The translations under genes were made by a program, and so were the position numbers. Positions 13,127-17,062 of a DNA stretch of 17,062 nt are shown in pieces. Under the pieces are notes generated by a model. The model was given only the letters and a program-made list of their open reading frames with translations. It was not told where the DNA came from and did no database searches. The DNA comes from DATEPR01 sp036279295. Its GTDB lineage: Bacteria > Actinomycetota > Actinomycetes > Mycobacteriales > Pseudonocardiaceae. The number at the start of each line of letters is the position of its first letter. Position 1 is the first letter of the stretch. Where the stretch lies: contig DASUJK010000344.1 in the NCBI GenBank assembly GCA_036279295.1, forward strand, positions 1-17,062. The letters are read 5' to 3'.

Positions 13127-14011
13127 ATGCGCGTCGTCATCGCTGGCTCGTCCGGTCTCATCGGCACGGCACTGGTCGCCGCGTTGCGCAGAGCCGGCCA
13201 CGAGGTCGTCCGACTTGTCCGGCACGCGCCGCGTGCTGCTGATGAACGGCAGTGGGATCCGCCTGCCGGGTGGTTGGCACCGGATGCGCTGGACGGTGCC
13301 GACGCGGTGGTCAACCTGTGCGGGGCCGGGCTGGGCGACCGGCGGTGGACGGCGGAACGCAAGCAGGTCCTCAAGGACAGCCGGTACACCCCGACCGAGG
13401 TGCTGGCCGGCACCGTGGCGTCACATGGCATCGGCACCCTGGTGAACGCGTCGGCGGTCGGGTTCTACGGCGACACCGGCGATGTCCAGGTGGACGAGTC
13501 CGCGCCGGGCGGGTCGGGATTTCTGGCTTCGCTGTGCGAGGACTGGGAACAGGCCACGTCGGCCGCCGCTGCCGGTGGCGCCCGGGTGGCGTTGGTGCGC
13601 AGCGGTTTGGTGCTCAGCGGGCATGGCGGGCTGCTGGCGCGGATCAAGCCGTTGTTCGCGCTGTACCTGGGCGGTCGGCTGGGCAGTGGCCGCCAGTACA
13701 TGCCGTGGATCTCGCTGAACGACGAGGTCGCCGCGATCCGGTTCGTCATCGAGCACGACACGCTCGCCGGTCCGGTCAACCTGACCGGACCGACACCGGT
13801 CACCAACTCGGATTTCACCGCCACGCTGGCGAAGGCGATGGGCAGGCCCGCACCGTGGCTGATCCCGGGGTTCGCGCTGCGGGTGGTGTTGGGCGAGTTC
13901 GCCGACGAGGGTGTGCTGGTCGGTCAGCGGGCGGTGCCGAGAGCGTTGCAGCGGGCGGGTTTCCAGTTCGCGCACGAGTCGCTGCGGGACGCCTTGGGTG
14001 CGGTGCTCTGA
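13127..14011 (+). CDS. TIGR01777-family NAD(P)-binding epimerase/dehydratase-like protein
   Basis: This is a member of the extended short-chain dehydrogenase superfamily (E. coli YfcH, M. tuberculosis Rv2216), 294 residues from ATG 13127. MRVVIAGSSGLIGTALVAAL is the Rossmann fold with a GxxGxxG motif. Next come ADAVVNLCGAGLGDRRWTAERKQVLKDSR, a TIGR01777 signature, and VNASAVGFYGDTGD with the family tyrosine. The C-terminal part (about 245-294), from APWLIPGFALRVVLGEFADEGVLVGQRAVP to the end, is the DUF1731 segment. The substrate is unknown; the family is also linked to cell-division inhibitor SulA only by old naming. An in-frame ATG at 13037 would add 30 residues, but those are not family-like. 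The gene sits between E2 and lipB as in mycobacteria, with 33 bases to lipB. A weak CACGAT is 6 bases before the ATG. Confidence 0.9.
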   Translation: MRVVIAGSSGLIGTALVAALRRAGHEVVRLVRHAPRAADERQWDPPAGWLAPDALDGADAVVNLCGAGLGDRRWTAERKQVLKDSRYTPTEVLAGTVASHGIGTLVNASAVGFYGDTGDVQVDESAPGGSGFLASLCEDWEQATSAAAAGGARVALVRSGLVLSGHGGLLARIKPLFALYLGGRLGSGRQYMPWISLNDEVAAIRFVIEHDTLAGPVNLTGPTPVTNSDFTATLAKAMGRPAPWLIPGFALRVVLGEFADEGVLVGQRAVPRALQRAGFQFAHESLRDALGAVL

Positions 14012-14031
14012 TGGTCTGCCGGGTGTCGGCG

Positions 14032-14037
14032 TAGGGT
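14032..14037 (+). promoter_or_regulatory. Candidate -10 element / SD in front of lipB
   Basis: TAGGGT fits TANNNT and ends 7 bases before the GTG at 14045, as expected for a leaderless start. The AGGG inside it could instead act as an SD 8 bases from the start. The sequence does not separate the two. Confidence 0.35.
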
Positions 14038-14044
14038 CGAATTC

Positions 14045-14797
14045 GTGAGTGATGTCGACCGTCGGCACATGTCGTGCCGTGCTTCCGCCGAACCGATGGA
14101 TGTGCGCCTGCTGGGGACGGTGGCGTACGCACCGACGTGGGACCTGCAACGTGAGCTGGCGGCTGCCCGGGCGGACGAAACCGGCCGGGACACGTTGCTG
14201 CTGCTGGAGCACCATTCGGTGTACACGGCGGGCAAGCGCACCGAGCCGGACGACATGCCGCAGGACGGCAGCCCGGTGATCGACGTGGACCGGGGCGGCA
14301 AGATCACGTGGCACGGCCCCGGGCAGTTGGTCGGCTATCCGATCGTCCGGCTGGCCAATCCGATCGACGTGGTGAACTACGTGCGCCGGGTGGAAGAGGC
14401 GATGATCGCGGTGTGTGACGCGGTCGGCCTGACCGCGGCGGGCCGGGTGGACGGCCGCAGTGGCGTCTGGCTGCCGGCCGATGGCGAGCGACCGGAGCGC
14501 AAGATCGCCGCGCTGGGCATTCGGGTGCAGCGCGAGGTCACGATGCACGGCTTCGAGATCAACTGTGACGCCGATCTCAGCCACTTCGACCAGATCATCC
14601 CGTGCGGCATCCGCGACGCGGGCGTGACGTCGCTGTCGGCCGAGTTGGGCCGTCGGGTGACGGTCGCCGAGGTCCTGCCGATCGCCAGGGACGCCGTGCA
14701 GGCGGCGCTGGACGGCCAGTTGCCGGTCACGGAACGTTTGATCGTCCGGCCGGCCGCACCCACTGTGCCCGGGGTCACGTTCCAATTGGCCCAGTAG
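14045..14797 (+). CDS. lipB: Octanoyl-ACP:protein N-octanoyltransferase (lipoate biosynthesis)
   Basis: LipB transfers the octanoyl group from octanoyl-ACP to the lipoyl lysine of E2 and H proteins; LipA then inserts two sulfurs. The 250-residue protein is highly similar to the M. tuberculosis enzyme as I recall it. TLLLLEHHSVYTAGKRTE is followed by GGKITWHGPGQLVGYPIVRL and VVNYVRRVEEAMI, then GRVDGRSGVWLP. KIAALGIRV contains Lys153, and IIPCGIRDAGVTSLSAELGR contains Cys187. The Cys-Lys spacing of 34 equals that of Cys176/Lys142 in the mycobacterial enzyme. An ATG at 14096 (MDVRLLG) could also serve as a start; GTG 14045 is preferred for the TANNNT/AGGG element in front. The downstream neighbour is not lipA but a convergent oxidoreductase gene only 3 bases away. 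Confidence 0.95.
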   Translation: MSDVDRRHMSCRASAEPMDVRLLGTVAYAPTWDLQRELAAARADETGRDTLLLLEHHSVYTAGKRTEPDDMPQDGSPVIDVDRGGKITWHGPGQLVGYPIVRLANPIDVVNYVRRVEEAMIAVCDAVGLTAAGRVDGRSGVWLPADGERPERKIAALGIRVQREVTMHGFEINCDADLSHFDQIIPCGIRDAGVTSLSAELGRRVTVAEVLPIARDAVQAALDGQLPVTERLIVRPAAPTVPGVTFQLAQ

Positions 14798-14800
14798 CCG

Positions 14801-15745
14801 TCAGTTCAGCTGCGGCATCACCTGGCTCGCGACCAGCTCGATCTGGTCCACATCGGACAGGTCCAGCAGCTGTAGGTACGCCGTCGTGACACCGGCCCGC
14901 TCCCGCCACGTTCCCAACTCGTCCACCACCTCGGCCGGCGTACCACCCAGGCCACGCGTCCGCACATCCTCGACCTGCCAACCGATCGTGGCCGCGCGCC
15001 TGGCCACTTCGGCGTCGTCCTTGCCGACGCACACCGTCAGCACCACCGACCTGCGCATCGAGTTCGGGTCCCGACCGATCGCCGAGCACGCATCCGACAC
15101 CCGACCGAACTGGGCGACAGCCGTGTCCAGGTCGGAAAACGGCGGCGCGTTGAACTCGTCGGCGAATCGCGCCGCCAATGCCGGCGTACGCCGCTGACCG
15201 GACCCACCAACAATCACCGGCGGCCGAGGTGCCTGCGCCGGTTTCGGCAGCGCGGGCGAATCGACAACCTGATAATGCTTGCCCTGAAAAGAAAAAGTCT
15301 CATCGGCCCGGGTTTCCCACAGACCGGTGATGATCTCCAACTGCTCCGCGAACCGATCGAACCGCTCCCCCAGCGACGGGAACGGCACGCCGTACGCCAT
15401 GTGCTCACCCTCGAACCAGCCGGCGCCGAAACCGAACTCCACCCGCCCGCCGGACATCTGGTCGACCTGCGCCACCGCGATGGCCAGTGGGCCCGGATAC
15501 CGGAACGTGGCCGACGTGACCAGCGTGCCCAGCCGGATGGTGTCGGTGTCCCTGGCCAGGCCGGCCAGCGTCGCCCACGCGTCCGTCGGTCCCGGTAAGC
15601 CAGGGCCACCCATGGTGAGGAAATGATCCGACCGGAAGAAGGCGTCGTAGCCAGCCGCCTCCGCGCACCTGGCGACCCGCAACTGGTCGACGTAGCTGGC
15701 CCCGAGCTGCGGCTCGGTGAAGATCCTGAGCTTGAAGGTGTCCAC
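14801..15745 (-). CDS. LLM-class (luciferase-like) flavin/F420-dependent oxidoreductase
   Basis: This 314-residue protein has the bacterial-luciferase TIM-barrel fold. It opens LRIFTEPQLGASYVDQLRVARCAEAAGYDAFFRSDHFL, followed by ATLAGLARDTDTIRLGTLVTSATFRYPGPLAIAVAQVDQMSGGRVEFGFGAGWFEGEH, the classic family core. APRPPVIVGGSGQRRTPALAARFADEFN (about 191-219) is the typical cofactor/phosphate-binding part. Actinobacterial members mostly use F420, but FMN cannot be excluded, and no substrate is indicated. The start is GTG 15745; TAACCT (15754-15759) stands 8 bases upstream, with AGGG closer. The gene lies 34 bases downstream of the TetR gene on the same strand and may be cotranscribed with it. 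It converges on lipB with a 3-base gap and no terminator. Confidence 0.88.
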   Translation of the reverse strand: MDTFKLRIFTEPQLGASYVDQLRVARCAEAAGYDAFFRSDHFLTMGGPGLPGPTDAWATLAGLARDTDTIRLGTLVTSATFRYPGPLAIAVAQVDQMSGGRVEFGFGAGWFEGEHMAYGVPFPSLGERFDRFAEQLEIITGLWETRADETFSFQGKHYQVVDSPALPKPAQAPRPPVIVGGSGQRRTPALAARFADEFNAPPFSDLDTAVAQFGRVSDACSAIGRDPNSMRRSVVLTVCVGKDDAEVARRAATIGWQVEDVRTRGLGGTPAEVVDELGTWRERAGVTTAYLQLLDLSDVDQIELVASQVMPQLN

Positions 15746-15753
15746 GGCGCCCT

Positions 15754-15759
15754 AGGTTA
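15754..15759 (-). promoter_or_regulatory. Candidate -10 element for the LLM oxidoreductase
   Basis: TAACCT on the minus strand (TANNNT form) lies 8 bases before the GTG at 15745. It would allow expression independent of the upstream TetR gene, but no convincing -35 is present. Confidence 0.25.
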
Positions 15760-15779
15760 TCCAGCCGCCCAAGACCCGA

Positions 15780-16427
15780 TCAGCGGCGTCGGCCTCGACG
15801 GGCCTGCGCGGGCTCGGCACTGTCCACGGGCCTACGCAACCGTTCCAGCATCAGGATGATCGTCGTGGACACCTCGGCGCCCGCCTGCTTCGGGTCATCG
15901 GCCCTGGCGATGACACCCGCACCGGCGGTGAGCGCGCCGAACAGCAGCCGAGCCGTCACCTCGACCGGCAGGTCCTCGATCATGCCAGCCTCGATCAGCC
16001 CCTGGATGCCGCTGCGCACCAACCCGAAGCTGAAGTGGTCCTCGGCCTCACGCCACCGCTCCCAGCCCATCACCACTGGCGCTTCGTGCACGACGATCCG
16101 CTGGTAGGACGGGTCGAGGCAGATGTCGACGTAGTGCCGGATGCCGTTCATGGCCCGTTCCCACGGGTCACCGGGGCCGCTGATGACGATCTCGGTGAGC
16201 CTGGTCAGCACAGCGTTCTCCACGGCGTCGAACGCCGCCTCGAACAATGCCTGCTTACCGCTGAAGTGGTGGTACAGCGCGCCTTTGGTGACCCTGGCCC
16301 GCTTGGCCACCTCGTCCAGCGACGTGGCCGCGTAACCGCGCCTGGTGAAGAGATGAACGGCACTCTCCACCAGGGCATGCCTGGTGGACTCCGAGTATTC
16401 CAACCGCCGCGACCGCACTGTCACCAT
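15780..16427 (-). CDS. TetR/AcrR-family transcriptional regulator
   Basis: The 215-residue protein is a typical one-component repressor. An N-terminal helix-turn-helix domain begins with HALVESAVHLFTRRGYAATSLDEVAKRARVTKGALYHHFSGKQALFEAAF (18-66). The recognition helix is at about VTKGALYHHF (46-55). A C-terminal ligand-binding and dimerisation domain follows (ERAMNGIRHYVDICLDPSYQRIVVHEAPVV, EVTARLLFGALTAGAGVIAR). The C-terminal tail AQARRGRRR is basic. The ATG at 16427 is chosen; the frame continues upstream to 16526, but that stretch is the operator region. TAGAGT (16435-16440) is 7 bases before the ATG, suggesting a leaderless, autoregulated mRNA. The LLM oxidoreductase follows on the same strand and a TetR-like gene without recognition helix is divergent. 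The ligand is unknown. Confidence 0.93.
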   Translation of the reverse strand: MVTVRSRRLEYSESTRHALVESAVHLFTRRGYAATSLDEVAKRARVTKGALYHHFSGKQALFEAAFDAVENAVLTRLTEIVISGPGDPWERAMNGIRHYVDICLDPSYQRIVVHEAPVVMGWERWREAEDHFSFGLVRSGIQGLIEAGMIEDLPVEVTARLLFGALTAGAGVIARADDPKQAGAEVSTTIILMLERLRRPVDSAEPAQARRGRRR

Positions 16428-16434
16428 CGCCACA

Positions 16435-16440
16435 ACTCTA
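16435..16440 (-). promoter_or_regulatory. Candidate -10 element of the TetR gene
   Basis: TAGAGT on the minus strand, of TANNNT form, lies 7 bases from the ATG at 16427 with no SD present. The first operator copy (16444-16458) begins 3 bases upstream of it, inside the -35/-10 spacer, so binding there would block this promoter. Confidence 0.45.
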
Positions 16441-16443
16441 CGA

Positions 16444-16509
16444 CATACCGCGAGTACGTACCGGTGGTATGTTCGCCATACCGAGAGTATGCCGCAAACC
16501 AGAGGTATG
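16444..16509. promoter_or_regulatory. Array of four 15-bp inverted repeats, probable TetR operators
   Basis: The pattern CRTAC-N5-GTAYG occurs as CATAC-CGCGA-GTACG (16444-16458), CGTAC-CGGTG-GTATG (16457-16471), CATAC-CGAGA-GTATG (16477-16491, perfect) and CAAAC-CAGAG-GTATG (16495-16509, one arm mismatch). Centres are 13, 20 and 18 bases apart, and the first two copies share two bases. The array fills the gap between the divergent TetR and TetR-like genes and overlaps both predicted promoters. Binding by the adjacent TetR protein is inference from position and symmetry. Confidence 0.75.
16468..16473 (+). promoter_or_regulatory. Candidate extended -10 of the TetR-like gene
   Basis: TATGTT is directly preceded by TGG, giving an extended -10 (TGN-TATGTT). 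It overlaps the right arm of the second operator, and the expected start near 16480 lies inside the third. No good -35 is visible. Confidence 0.4.
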
Positions 16510-16524
16510 ACGACGGGGGTAGCC

Positions 16525-17049
16525 ATGAGCTGGGCTGACTTCTACCGGCGGCGCGACGCGATCGACCACGTGCTCACCTATGCACGTCGCCATCCGGCCG
16601 TCCGCATGCCGTTCGACGAACTCCACGAGGTGCCCGCGCTGTTCGACAGCAAGGACGACCTCGCGCTCGCACTCCAGTACAAGTGGTCGCGTCTGCTCAC
16701 GGGCAGCCTCACGGTGGCCCTGGCCGACGCCGAGAACGCCCAGGACGCCGACTACGTGGACGCCGTGGCGACGGCATGGCGGACCACGGCGCGCCAGCAC
16801 CCGGAGCTGCGTCGCCTGCTGGACGGCCACGCCGACACGGACGCGGACGACGGCTTCCGGGCAGCGCTGCGTACCGAGCAGCGGACACTCGCCCACGCGG
16901 CCGGGCTCGCCGAAGCAGGCGAGCCCGCCGACGCGACAGCCAGGATCGGCGCCGCCTTCCTGACGCTCATCCGCGGCACGTCCGGTCTGCCGACAGGCCA
17001 CGCGCAGCCCGTCGAGCTGATGTTCCACCGACTGGTGCCCAGCGCGTGA
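16525..17049 (+). CDS. TetR-like protein lacking a recognition helix
   Basis: I do not recognise a characterised family member. The 174-residue protein begins MSWADFYRRRDAIDHVLTYARRHPAVRMPFDELHEVPALFDSKDDLALAL. Its second half is all-helical in appearance (QYKWSRLLTGSLTVALADAE, YVDAVATAWRTTARQHPELRRLLDG, ARIGAAFLTLIRG). The layout RRDAI...F-DEL-HEV-(P)ALFDSKDDL resembles a TetR N-terminus such as TSLDEVAKR...LYHHFSGKQAL. About 10-11 residues holding the turn and recognition helix are absent. It may therefore be a TetR-fold protein that cannot bind DNA by itself. I recall similar proteins in other actinomycetes but no function. ATG 16525 is chosen for the GGGGG run (16515-16519) 5 bases upstream; in-frame ATGs at 16489 and 16507 lie inside the operators. 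It is divergent from the TetR gene; 13 bases remain after its stop. Confidence 0.75.
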   Translation: MSWADFYRRRDAIDHVLTYARRHPAVRMPFDELHEVPALFDSKDDLALALQYKWSRLLTGSLTVALADAENAQDADYVDAVATAWRTTARQHPELRRLLDGHADTDADDGFRAALRTEQRTLAHAAGLAEAGEPADATARIGAAFLTLIRGTSGLPTGHAQPVELMFHRLVPSA

Positions 17050-17062
17050 CTCAGCTCATCAG

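Noticed and set aside
10915..13437. An 840-codon open frame on the minus strand opposite lpdA/sucB
   Set aside because: It is antisense to two certain genes, spans the strong terminator, and its composition is low-complexity Arg/Gly/Leu with no recognisable domain. It is a by-product of high GC third positions.
13421..14785. A 454-codon minus-strand frame opposite the epimerase and lipB
   Set aside because: Arg/His/Gln-rich antisense translation with no domain, crossing two well-supported genes.

Overview
The window is a GC-rich stretch of actinobacterial housekeeping chromosome. Starts are often GTG, SD sequences are mixed with apparently leaderless starts, and F420-type and cobamide genes are present. 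From recalled gene order, the series DUF3043 protein, cobT, cobS, ilvE, gcvT, leucyl aminopeptidase, E2 acyltransferase, TIGR01777 epimerase, lipB parallels Mycobacterium tuberculosis Rv2206 to Rv2217. The base composition and the extra genes suggest a Pseudonocardiales-type actinomycete. This placement is inference; no ribosomal RNA gene is present to fix it.

Left part (1-4085): the end of a DUF3043 membrane protein, an aldo/keto reductase with a leaderless-looking promoter, a 66-residue conserved acidic protein on the minus strand, then a tightly coupled cobU-cobT-cobS operon for the nucleotide-loop assembly steps of cobalamin. cobU and cobT overlap as ATGA. cobS has no normal start codon in front of its conserved N-terminus.

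Middle part (4086-9630): a minus-strand run of an APC-type permease, gcvT and ilvE (amino-acid uptake, glycine cleavage T-protein, branched-chain aminotransferase). It meets cobS tail to tail with no spacer. pepA (leucyl aminopeptidase) is divergent from the permease. It converges on a 107-residue conserved protein across a strong hairpin.

Right-centre (9815-14797): a lipoate module of lpdA (E3), sucB/dlaT (E2 with two lipoyl domains), a strong terminator, a TIGR01777 epimerase and lipB (octanoyltransferase). LipB loads the octanoyl precursor onto lipoyl lysines such as those of the E2, and LpdA reoxidises the E2's dihydrolipoyl arms. lipA, which follows lipB in mycobacteria, is absent here. 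The order is instead broken by a minus-strand unit of a TetR regulator and an LLM-class flavin/F420 oxidoreductase.

Right edge (15780-17062): the TetR gene is divergent from a 174-residue protein that resembles a TetR regulator lacking its DNA-recognition helix. The 97-base gap between them holds four copies of a 15-bp inverted repeat, CRTAC-N5-GTAYG, over the likely promoters of both genes. This is the least ordinary part of the window. No tRNA, rRNA, CRISPR array, insertion sequence or phage gene was seen, and no stretch over 300 bases lacks a gene; the longest gap is 184 bases (9631-9814).
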